Assembly: GCA_947184155.2 (NCBI GenBank)
Contig: CAMXCT020000114.1
Location: 910,848-974,847, forward strand
Origin: Cladocopium goreaui
Taxonomy: Eukaryota; Sar; Dinophyceae; Suessiales; Symbiodiniaceae
Direction of reading: 5' to 3'
Length of the DNA: 64,000 nt
The position numbers and the translations under genes were made by a program. The first letter of the stretch is position 1; every line of letters starts with the position of its first letter. Positions 33,813-44,084 of the stretch are shown here, piece by piece. The notes under the pieces are model-generated. The model saw nothing but the letters and a program-made list of their open reading frames with translations, did no database searches and had not been told where the DNA came from.

Positions 33813-36800
33813 TCACAGCCATCGCATTGACATGCAGATATGTTTAATTATCTTGCTAACCAGGGGGACTGGCCATGCATTTCCAGCCGCCCCCATCAAG
33901 AGCGAATCGCTCACACCCATCTTCCTGGCCAAATCATGAATTTCATCAGGTAATCCTTGAAGACGTAGGCATTCCTTAGATTGCAGGGTGGCCAACCATA
34001 TGGGGATGGTCTAGTGACACCACCGATATTATAGTTTTTTGGTTTACCATTTTACCACAAAATCCCCATATTTTGGCAATAATAATTCAATGATACAATT
34101 ATCATAATTTAAAGGGATAAAGCATGTCATAACAATCAAGCCTCTTTCGGGAGCAACCGGCGATTGACCTTGGTCAAGTAGAACCCACCAGAAGATGCTC
34201 TTGTTTTGGTCAATGTTGGTGCAGTAATTCGCTTCGGATTGTTCTGGAACTTCTTGGAGGCCCCAACATCGACCATCCTTAGCCCATAAGAAATTACTTT
34301 ACTTCATGTAATCCCCACCATGACATTTATACATTTTGTTACTGGCAAATCTTCTGGCATTCTATCTGACATATTTTCTGGCATTCTATTTGGCGTTCTA
34401 TCTGGCATATCTTCTAGCAAATTATCTGGCAAATCTTCTGGCATTCTATCTGGCATATCTTCTGGCATATTATCTGGCATGTCTTCTGGCATTCTATCGG
34501 ACATTTTATCTGGCATTCTATCTGGCATATCTTCTGGCATTCTATCTGACATTTTATCTGGCATTCTATCTGGCATACCTTCTGGCATTCTATCTGACAT
34601 ATCTTCTGGCATTATATGTGGCATTCTATCTGGCATATCTTCTGGCATTCTACCTGGCATACGTTCTGGCATATCTTCTGGCATTCCATCTGGCATTCTA
34701 TCTGACATATCTTCTGGCATATTATTTGGCAAATCTTCTGCATTCTATCTGACATTTTATCTGGCACTCTATCTGGCGTGTCTTATGGCATTCTATCTGG
34801 AATATCTTCTAACATTCTATCTGGCATATCTTCTGGCACTCTAGCTGGCATATCTTATGGCGTTTTATCTGGCATATCTTCTGGCATTCCATCTGGCATT
34901 TTATCTGGCATATCTTCTGGCATTCCATCTGGCATTCTATCTGGCATATCTTCTGGCATATTACCTGGCAAATCTTCTGGCATTCTATCTGACATTTTAT
35001 CTGGCACTCTATCTGGCATATCTTATGGCATTCTATCTGGCATATCTTCTAACTCTATCTGGCATATCTTCTGGCACTCTATCTGCCATATCTTATGGCA
35101 TTTTATCTGGCATATCTTCTGGCATTCCATCTGGCATTCTATCTGGCATATCTTCTGGCAGACATGGTCGAGGAGAAACTGGAGGAGGAGGAGGACGAGG
35201 AGGACGAGGAGGAGGACAGCTAGCTGAGGAGGAGGAGAACAACTGTGATAAAATCTAACAACCCTCACCTGGCAGGTGGGGAAAAAAACAACACTTGGTA
35301 GATCCAATGAAAACATATCCAGGAAAAAATGATTTATTGTCGCTAGTCCTGGTCCTGATAAATATGTTGTAAAAATGGCACCCTTTTGGGGTAAGGCACG
35401 CATTTTAGTGGCAATACAGGAAAAGCAGAACATTCAAATTGGATCAACGTGGGTAAAATTAAAATAGATTGAAGCCCCATTATTTTCTGATATCATTGGA
35501 AGGATGTGAAGTTTCAGGTGGTCAAATTAATCAAAATTTGTTGGATTTTAGTTACCCTCTAAGTTTCCTGTAGATTTTTCCTTGATAGATGATTTGATAT
35601 CTTACAGCAACGGGATGGTACCATATGCGAATAACCCGCACTTGGGATATATATGAATTGGAGTACAAACATAAATCTCATGTCTAGGAACCATATCTGC
35701 TTTGATGGGTTGCCACCCATCTCCTTGATCTTTCGCAAGCCAATTGCCAGCATCTTTCTGGCATGATTGGGCAATGGTCCTTGAACAAAGAGGCGAGAAA
35801 ACCCCACAGCGAAGAACATTTGCTTTGTCAAGAAGGCTGACATGAACAAGAAAATGTCCAATGCGCTAAATGACTTTCACGTTACCCATGTGCATGGCCG
35901 ATCTGATGGGCATGGCAGTGGGAGTGAACAAGTCTTCCGGCCAATTTGGCCGCCACGGACACAATGGAGTGGCACTACGCGGATACAAGCGAGATTGCAG
36001 AGCTGGGCTTGCTTTTGTGTGCTACAACCACATTTCAAACCTGAATAACCCTATGGTTAGCTGGATGATGGTAATAATAATAATATATACCAATATTAAT
36101 TTAATTGTTAGTTGGATGATAGATTATATACCAATATTAATTGCATCCAAGGTTCTTCCACTACCAACCTTGTTCTGGGAGATCACACTCACCAAAGGCA
36201 CCAAGGGCTTTGGCATAGGCCATTTGAACGCTTTCTTCATCTTTTTGGTTTTGAGGGCCACTATGAACAGCCTTTTCCGAGACTGGGGCAATCCATGGTT
36301 CTTTGCATCCAAGATTTTCGAGTGGACGGTGTAGTAGGGTGACCCATCCGAACATGTGACGCTTTTCAACCTTAGCTGTCAACAATTTTGGCTGCTTGGA
36401 TTTATGGTGCCATAATAACACATAATTTCATGGAAACATGTTTCTATGGGGGCCCTACCTATTGGGGACAATTCACAATGACCAATGGTGTAAAATTTCA
36501 TTGGGCCTAGGAGCTCATGAAGCCACTTTGAATAAACATTTCTCTTCAAATCCTTGTTGCGGATAATGCCAGGCACCGTCTCAAGAAGCACTGCATTTGG
36601 CCGCTTTGTTTTGATGTAATCAAAGCTGGCTTTGTAGCATTTTGAACGAGGGTCATCCTTAGAGAATTCAGATTAGCACCACCCAAAACAAGGTTTGTAA
36701 TGGTTTATCATCCCCTTATATTGAAAGGATTGATGATGTAATTTATTGATTTCAACATAAACAACATAAATGAAAAAAACACCCCAAAAATAAACTGAAC

Positions 36801-37185
36801 AGTAGTATCCCACTGGAAAAAACTTATTCACGATATAATCGTGAATAAGTTTTTTCCAGATTAGTTAAGTCAAACCCAAAAAACAAAACCTCTTTTGCGT
36901 CCTGCACTTGATACTGGCTGGCAAGGTGGCCCAGCTCCATAGAGATCTACAAATGGGACGTCAGCCGCACGTCTTTGCAAAGCATCCTTGGCTGCAATGG
37001 TGGGCATTGGTGGAAAGTTCTTGTGGGGGCTCAAAATGACAATGTTTGTCCAAGAATCTGAATAGCTAACTCTGGGCTCATGGATGGTTTCCGATAGTTT
37101 GCGAAGCTTTGGGTCAATTTCACTGATAAATTCCAGCTTGTGCTTGACACCAGCTTTCCTTAGATGATGATCTCCCAGCACAAAC
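33813..37185 (-). CDS. Cytosine-5 DNA methyltransferase, multi-exon
   Basis: Minus-strand exons in order: about 37165-36890 with the motif IV active site FVDLYGAGPPCQPVSSAGRK; about 36655-36440 with NAVLLETVPGI, the motif VI position (Glu kept, Asn replaced by Thr); about 36345-36146 with LDAKNHGLPQSRKRLFIVAL (motif VIII, QxRxR); a probable exon at about 35850-35700; about 34275-34142 with SGGFYLTKVNRRLLPKE (motif IX area); and 33974-33813 with ECLRLQGLPDEIHD and GAAGNAWPVPLVSKII (motif X), ending at a stop. These enzymes transfer a methyl group from S-adenosylmethionine to cytosine in DNA; the PPCQ Cys attacks the base. Joining 34142 to 33974 requires a GC donor. The exon with motif I was not found and should lie between 37.2 and 38.0 kb. 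Confidence 0.85.
34293..35282 (+). mobile_element. Leader-array-trailer element, copy 1
   Basis: Begins ATTACTTTACTTCATG, followed by a conserved leader (CCACCATGACATTTATACAT), then about 830 bp of 12-bp units of the type TCTGGCATATCT and TCTGGCATTCTA. It then has a GAGGAGGACGAGG-rich segment and the trailer TGATAAAATCTAACAACCC and CACCTGGCAGGTGGGGA. The trailer holds a CACCTG/CAGGTG hairpin. It lies in a methyltransferase intron. The array is open in most frames (reverse reading MPEDMPDR repeats), but no protein is claimed. Orientation is given by the leader. Confidence 0.9.
36813..36859. repeat. Perfect 22-bp-arm hairpin
   Basis: CTGGAAAAAACTTATTCACG... is followed after a 3-base loop (ATA) by its exact complement ending GTGAATAAGTTTTTTCCAG. 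It lies in a methyltransferase intron just below the PPCQ exon. It could be the remnant of a foldback element or a processed RNA hairpin. Confidence 0.9.
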
Positions 37186-37648
37186 CCAAGTGAGGAGGAA
37201 CCATAGAACCATTTGAACCCACCATTTTTTTAAAAAATAATGGAATGGAAAATAATGCCAAGGCTCCCTGTTGCCCAGCTGAGGCACTCTAATCCAGAAA
37301 AATCAGACCCTAACTTCAAAGACCCCATGGCTCCAAAGTCGAAAGGAGCTGCAGGACAAGATATGCGTAGTCTTATGACAACGAAGTATCGAACACATAG
37401 CTATCACCAATGAAAATGTTGTGAATGATGAAGTATCGAACACATAGTTATCACCAATGGAAAATTGTGTGAATGGTTTTGAATTAATAGTAAGCATGAT
37501 CCTGAGACAGCATGAGATGCTTGAATCTTGATCACAAAAATCCAGCAAGATTCAAGAAACTACAAGCCAATGGGAAAATGAAGAACCAATACATGGGCCA
37601 TGACAATGACCACCCAGCTAAGTTTATTTTTCAACCCGGGCTTGAAGG

Positions 37649-37788
37649 TATCCGTGGGTTGCCTTCGGTTATGTGAGGCATGGTGCATTGGATGCTATCA
37701 CCCAGGCACCTCTAAGCCTCCCATCCTACTCCAACCCAAACCCCATCCTAAAGCAGATTATTGCTCAAGGCTTCCAGGTGCTGACGGT
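37649..37788 (+). CDS. Orphan plus-strand exon-like segment
   Basis: After GGCTTGAAG, an open frame YPWVAFGYVRHGALDAITQA... ending GFQVLT stops at ACG|GTGAGT, a perfect donor consensus. No neighbouring plus-strand exon was found, and the surrounding exons are all minus. It may be a gene fragment or the exon of a nested gene. The family was not recognised. Confidence 0.4.
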
Positions 37789-38002
37789 GAGTGACCCTGG
37801 GGATTAATGATTATATGTTGGCTTATTTGAAATGGGGACTAATAATTATATATCTTGGGTTATTTGAATCCTTAAATGTTGGCAAGTCAATTGAAAAAAA
37901 TGTATTTTTTTATCGGAGTAAGTTCAGAACTCCCAACACTCCTTGAACCAAGCACTGCAAGAGAAGCCGAGCAAACAAAATTCACCACGCCACAGCCACC
38001 AC

Positions 38003-38948
38003 TCAGGCAGTGCCAGCTCGAGTCTTGCCCTTGGCCATCTTGCGCAACTTGGAAGCAACGGCATCGGCATCCTGATGGGACTGGGAAGTAGAATTGTTTT
38101 GAATCAGTAAGATTATTATCATGTTAAACTATGTCTTTGGGATATTGTTTCATGAGGTGGATTGAGCTGGAGAGAAATGGTAAGTGAGGCTTGTGTTAGA
38201 TTGTGAAACATTATATAAAAAACTCTGGAGTGGGAAGTTGGTCCAAGTGGGAAACAAATACCATAACATTTTTTGAACCTGATCTATTCATAACAAATTG
38301 GAACCACCCAAAAACAAAAAAATAAGGTCCTTGGTGGCATCCTTTCGCTTCTTGCTGTCCTTTCCACTCGTCTTTTTTTTCACAGGCTCAGGCTCTTCCT
38401 CCACATCCGACTCATCAGCTCGAACACTTGGCTCATCCTCCATCTCATCAACCTGATCCTCATCATCACTCTCTTCCGGTTCCTCAACCTTTTTCTTTCC
38501 TCGTCCTCTTCCCTTTCCCTTTCCCTTCGCTTTTGCCTTGGGCTCCTTCGCCTTCTTGGTCTCCTTTGGCTGTTTCTTTGCAGCACTTTTGGCTTTCGCC
38601 TTTGCCTTCCCTTTCGCCTTTGGGGCAGCTGCAGCTGCCTCAGCCTCCTTCTTCAGCTTTGTCACCTCATGGCTGTCAACATCTTCCGGCTCTGACGTCT
38701 CCTCACCAGCACTGTTCAACCATGCAGGGGTTTTCTCACCACCTCTTTCCTCTGAAACCTCATCAGCATCCCCATTGCTTCCAAAGCTCACATCTTCATT
38801 ATCATCGGACTTTTCTTCTTGGGCAGCAGCATCTTCTTCATTTTCTCCATCATCAACATCCTCCTCCTCCTCAACATCCTTACGGGTCTTCTTATTTTTT
38901 GCCTTCTCCTCCTTGGCCTTGTCTTTCTCACGTTTCTTCTGGTCATCC
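38003..38948 (-). CDS. C-terminal exons of an unrecognised gene with a Lys/Glu-rich tail
   Basis: Exon 38948-38330 encodes about 206 residues of low-complexity charged sequence (DDQKKREKDKAKEEKAKNKK, then acidic DVEEEEDVDDGENEED, then KGKAKAKAKSAAKKQPKE and KGKGKGRGRGKKKVEEPEES). It continues in exon 38071-38003 as DADAVASKLRKMAKGKTRAG, followed by TA and a stop. The intron between them starts GA (ACCAAG|GACC) and ends CATCAG|GATG. Mixed acidic and AK-rich tails are typical of nuclear chromatin proteins, so a nuclear role is an inference. The stop at 38003 separates this gene from the methyltransferase gene below it. Confidence 0.75.
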
Positions 38949-39129
38949 TGGTTGCAGCTGCAAACAGATTGGGTGTGTCTCAAAATCAGGTGTCATTTTG
39001 GGTTCCAAAAGTTCGATATGTCTTCAAACCCCAAATCATTCCCTTTTGGCATAAGAAAAAATCTAGTTGGTGGAGACTGTGTTGTTCTATTTTTTTTCGT
39101 GAAATGATGATAATTCGAACCGTCAAAGC

Positions 39130-40600
39130 AAGCCCCTTTTCAACCAGCTAAATAATATCTTCATCCAAGCGACTGACTTGCTTCCAACTTTCTTGGACTC
39201 TTTTATCAGCTTGACCAGCTCATTGGAGTAGAGGGGGTCTTTCGGGTTCTGCATCGACTCGAATGTCATGGCTTCCAGTCGTTCGATGAGCTTCTTTGAC
39301 TTAGTTGCCATTCTTTCTGAGAGTAACATAACCACTGAAGACAGGATTAAAGGGGTGAAGTAAGATAAACAATAATTGCAGGGAAGACCCATGAAGTAAG
39401 ATAAACAATAATAATTGCAGCCAAGACACATGGTGCTCGGTGAATGTCAGGCCAACATAAGGCATGTTCTGGCGGATAGCGATCATTGCCAGGGAACCAT
39501 CTCCTTCAAGGGGCATTCATCCCAATAAAGACAGTACTGGAAATAACATGAAATAACCAAATATTTTTGTGGATACAACTTGATTTTTTGTTGGTGTTGA
39601 AATCCTCGCCAGGGCCAATAGTTGAATAAACATCAATAAACATGTGGGACACCGGACACTTGAACAATAACAATACTGGGAATGCATTCTGGAGTGTTCT
39701 AACGATCTTTTCGAGTCCCAAGAGTTGCGAACACTACATACAGAATCCAGGGAACAGGATTGTGATTTGGACCAAAATTTTTAAACCATTTTAAACAGTT
39801 ATATTTTTCAAATTATGTAAACATATGAAATTTTCCTTAGTTGAACCCAATCCTGCTGTCATGTCATTGATCGCACCAACTGAGAAGTCATGAACCAGCT
39901 CTTCATCCAGCGACCATGGTCCAGCATGGAAGAAGGCGGGCTCTTCCATGGCATCTGATCGACGTCCTGGGAACCCACAGAACAGGGTTGGGGAAAAACT
40001 CAATGAACCTTAGAAACCCTAAAATAACATTTGAGTTGGAACTGGTTTGATCTGATTTTTGTTCAATGTTCCCACCTTCATTCTCTGCTCCTTCTGGGGC
40101 TTGACCTCCAACTGCCACACGGTGCTTACCGAAGAGAAGTTTCTTCTCCCCCACAGTTATCCGCCAGCAGCTGTCAAAAGACGGCATCTTGACTCCATAG
40201 ATTACATCACCACGGTTGGTGCCATTGTAGTTGATCCTCCAACATTTTTGTTTTGATTGACTCCCATGGTTTGAAAAGAAGACAGCTGAGTACTATCATT
40301 AAGTGACATTTTGTTTGTTCAACGGGCCTGGTTTTCTTCAGCACTTTCAAAGATGTAGGGGGCATCAGCAAGTGGATGTTCTCGGACTGCTTGATCGCAT
40401 GGGTGTTTCGCCTTTCACGCCTGCAGGGAAAGTGCAAGCAACTGAGCTGAGCATGGTTGCACAAAGTGATGTGTGGGCCCCTAGCCTTTCCATGATCGAC
40501 TCCTCATCGTAGATCACCATCATTGTTCTCTCACATCTCTGGACTGATGCTTCTCCCTTCTTCAAGGTAGTAAGCACTGACTTGTTTCCTGATGGGGTCA
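39130..40600 (-). CDS. Exon cluster of the same minus-strand gene
   Basis: Approximate exons: 39345-39130 (MATKSKKLIERLEAMTFESM), 39530-39440 (DGSLAMIAIRQNMPYVGLTF), 39990-39840 (GPWSLDEELVHDFSVGAIND), 40245-40090 (INYNGTNRGDVIYGVKMPSF), 40440-40345 and 40600-40480 (VLTTLKKGEASVQRCERTMM). Each open segment is bounded by plausible AG and GT/GC/GA signals, and all lie on the minus strand. I do not recognise the protein. Confidence 0.6.
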
Positions 40601-40699
40601 AAGGTTGCGTTCCATTACAGATATGATGCTCTTAAAAGTTAAGACAACTTAATGTATTTTGTGGATGCAATGTGTTCATTAACAATTGAAATTTACAAT

Positions 40700-41049
40700 C
40701 CCAAAACATATGCCCAGCCTGGTCGGCCACCATCATTCAGCATGATGAAGTCGCCCGGGGCAAACGTAGGGGCACCATCGCAATTGTCCTTGAAGCGAAC
40801 TCGCCTCAGATAAGCAATGATGATGGTTGAACTCATATGGGCTTTTCCTAAATAGGGGTACCCCCAAATCATCATTAGTAGGATTTTCCCTTATTATAGA
40901 CTTATGGGCTTTCCATTTTTGGGGATCCTCCATTTATTATGGAAACACCTGGATGTACTAGTCTTATCATATTCATGATTATTATCATCACAATCACCAT
41001 CAACATCATCATCATCACAATCACCATCACCATCACCACCACCATCACC

Positions 41050-41081
<32 letters not shown>

Positions 41082-43800
41082 CACAAGCATCAATGACATG
41101 ATTTGTAATTACCCATCCATTACTGTAATCACTACCATGACTAACTAAGAATCGAAATTTATAGATAGCATTGATCATGCTATCCAATTGCCAAATCAAT
41201 CAAGTAACGAGATGGCTGAGAGCAGCTTCATCAGGCGGCCATCCTGAGGAGTTGGTAAAGATCCAGTGAAATATGTTTTACAAGTTTGAACTAGGATTGA
41301 GTCCAAAGCTGGCATCACAATTATTAGTTTAGTTTGCCCTACTTAAGACAAGATTCCTTCAAAGGTGGTGGTCGCACTTTGGGTTGGCTACCAGCCTCTG
41401 AAGCTTTCTTGCTGTCAAACACGTGCACCAAGGTGGACACGCAATGCGGGTCTTCTCCTGGATGCAATGTCCGCCTCAGTTGGGATGCTCAGCCATCACC
41501 GTGTTTTTTTTGTGGAGCAATATTAATATTATCAAACCATGATGGGCATAATAATGTCAACCCTGGATTAATAAACCCCCTAGGCTGTTTAATTGGAGGG
41601 ATATCTCAGATTATGACTATTGGAGGAGTACTACACCACATTATTAAACAATGGTTTATGAATCCAGGGTTGACATTACTTTCAAACCATGTACCATGCC
41701 CTTTAGATGTTACTTCATTTATTTTAACCTATAATAGTTATTATTATTATTTTAGTAATAACATGTAATATCTTCAATTTTGAAGCACAACCAAATTTTT
41801 AACCAAAGATATTTCGGTTGAAAACCCCACATAATGTTGCCCAGATCTAACCCATGTTTTACAGGGTGTTCACCACCAAGGTCGAAGTACAAATGGTTTT
41901 CAAAAGGATAGCCATCATTGCTAATTGATACAAAGACACCACTCGCTGGTGTAATCCTTCAGGAAGGTATCCATATACAAATCCACCAGGTCGCTTTCAT
42001 TGTTGGGCTCAACGATCAGCTTGATGTTCGTTGCCACCTATCCAAGGGACATAATTTAAGTATCAGAAAGTGTCATGTCAATGCTTGTATCATTTCACAT
42101 ACCCACAAACAATACGTGTTTTTTGGAACATGAAAAAATAAAATAACCATGGTGGTTCCCACATTTGTCGGAAAGCACCTTCCTTTGGGCAAGTTTCTTG
42201 AACGCCATCAGTTTGTCATGGAGCTTGGTCATTTCCTCCGTATTGGCATCCTTCTTGAAGGGAAGGTCAGGCTTGTCCGTCTCACCAATCACCATGTGGG
42301 TGCAAATGGTCCTGATCGGGTCTTCTTTTTTTTCACCTTCATCATCACTCAGATCCTCTGGCTCCTCATCAATCTTGCCCTTGTTCTCAGCGGTCCTTTT
42401 GTCCTTGTACTCCTGTCTCATCCCATCTTGAATTTGCTGAAGCTCATCAGCAAGCTGAGGTGCTTCAAGGAACTCCGTGGTGGACCTCCTGTTCTTGACC
42501 AGGCATGTCAAGCAGCTCCAATACTCAAGGTCATAGACACATCCCTGGGCAATGGAGAAAATAGAGTTTCTGCATGAGATAAAATAAGACTAGAGCCCCT
42601 CAGTTTACACTTGTAATGGTTGATTTGAACACAATATATGTTTTATGGAATGGCGGTCGGTGGTGGTATGTGTGAAAACAGTTTGAACATATTTATGGGT
42701 ATTTTGAATATGTTCGAGCATCACACATTTTGAGAAATATCGTATGAAACAAGGGTACATTCCCATGAAAAAACACAATGATATCCGAGTTACACGCACC
42801 AACTGCCAGAACCTCTCTGCAGACTCCGGCCATCCTGCTCGCCATGTCTCATCACTGGTGTTTTCCTTCCTTACTGGTTGGCAACTTGTTGTTTTAAAAG
42901 AACATATAGGTGAAAACCCACATATAACATATGGTAACATATGTTGATATCAAACTTGTTGGGGAACTTGATGGGTTCAATCAATTATATTGCCGAATTG
43001 TGACACATCATTCTGATATTTTTGTTAGAGCTGCCAAGACACTAATGATCCACACTGAATCATGACAAGTTTCATCCTCAGAGCATTGTGATTTGCTGAT
43101 GCCGTTCTGATCGCTTGCCGGACGCTTGCAGGCCAATCAGCACACTCTGTGTCCATGTAGGACATGAGCAAGTTCAGGCACGTCTGTTGGGCCAAGAGAA
43201 TGCGGCAAGTCAGACTTTGCAGATTCCTGTTGCTGGTGGCATCTTTCCCAAGATAGCCGTTCTTGACACCATCGTACCTTAGGAATTTTGAATTTGGACA
43301 ATGTAAAAAAAATCAAACATGGGCCCTTTCAAAATCACATTCATTTTGAAAATCCAATAGATTTTTACCATCATGATGTCTTGACTGGTGGTGTAGTTTA
43401 TACAAGGGAAGCCAAGCTGCACAGCAAAGAATACCCATTTGATACCTTCAGGATGTTTACCCTGTTGAATCAAGATCTGGAATTTACTCCATGAATTGAA
43501 CGGATTTTTTCGGTCTTCATCAGCAGCCAATAGAAGATTGGCCAGCTCCTGGTCTTTCAAAACCTCAGATGAGGCAATGACCGAGTCCTTCAGTGGACCT
43601 TGGTTCATTACTCTTGGATTCCGCTGGAATCAGCTTCGTCCCAGGATACCCCCAGACGCAGAAGCGGAAGAAAGCCAGAATCACAAGAAACATGGTGGAA
43701 GACATGTTTGCAACCACCGATCTGAAGGAGGTGAGCAAGGACAGAAGACCGCGCGATATCTATGAGGATCTTCGTCACCAAGGAGCTCATCAATGATTAG
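40700..43800 (-). CDS. Exon cluster of an unrecognised minus-strand gene
   Basis: Approximate exons: 40830-40700 (GAPTFAPGDFIMLNDGGRPG then WAYVL), 41480-41370 (EDPHCVSTLVHVFDSKKASE), 42040-41930 (VATNIKLIVEPNNESDLVDL), 42560-42140 (STTEFLEAPQLADELQQIQD, an acidic coiled segment), 42860-42790, 43270-43035 (NRNLQSLTCRILLAQQTCLN), 43600-43375 (EVLKDQELANLLLAADEDRK) and possibly 43800-43620. The family is not known. Limits are uncertain where signals compete. Confidence 0.55.
40975..41095. repeat. ATC/ACC trinucleotide array
   Basis: CATCATCATCATCACAATCA with ACC variants for about 110 bp, in an intron of the minus-strand gene. Confidence 0.9.
41553..41677. mobile_element. MITE-like foldback element, family II, copy 1
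   Basis: 125 bp with near-perfect inverted ends: AATGTCAACCCTGGATTAAT opposite the complement of ATGAATCCAGGGTTGACATT. The centre is AT-rich and non-coding. A diverged relative is at 56398-56526. Confidence 0.85.
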
Positions 43801-44084
43801 ACCACGAGATTGTCATCGCCCTCATTGATGGTCTTAACCCATAATTTATGACATTTAATAGATGGGGTTGATTCCATAATAACATAATTACAATAGATAT
43901 TGTGCCTTATGTTGATTTATTTAGTGAAGGGGAATAGATGATTTAACACATTTCACTATGATTGATATATAGTCTAATGCAAACGAGGGGCTCTGTTCCC
44001 CATAGTGCAGGCGGTGTCGACAAATGAAGGAGATACCTGAGTGGAAACAAAATATGCATGGATGACGTGCCAGATTATTTTAAT

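Noticed and set aside
34304..35258. MPEDMPDR / GILSGISS open frames as repeat proteins
   Set aside because: The 12-bp unit is stop-free in several frames on both strands, so openness alone is no evidence. Units also shift frame within copies.
38428..39151. Plus-strand frames of 100-208 codons opposite the Lys/Glu-rich exon
   Set aside because: They are mirror images of the charged minus-strand sequence. The minus strand has matching splice sites and a stop.
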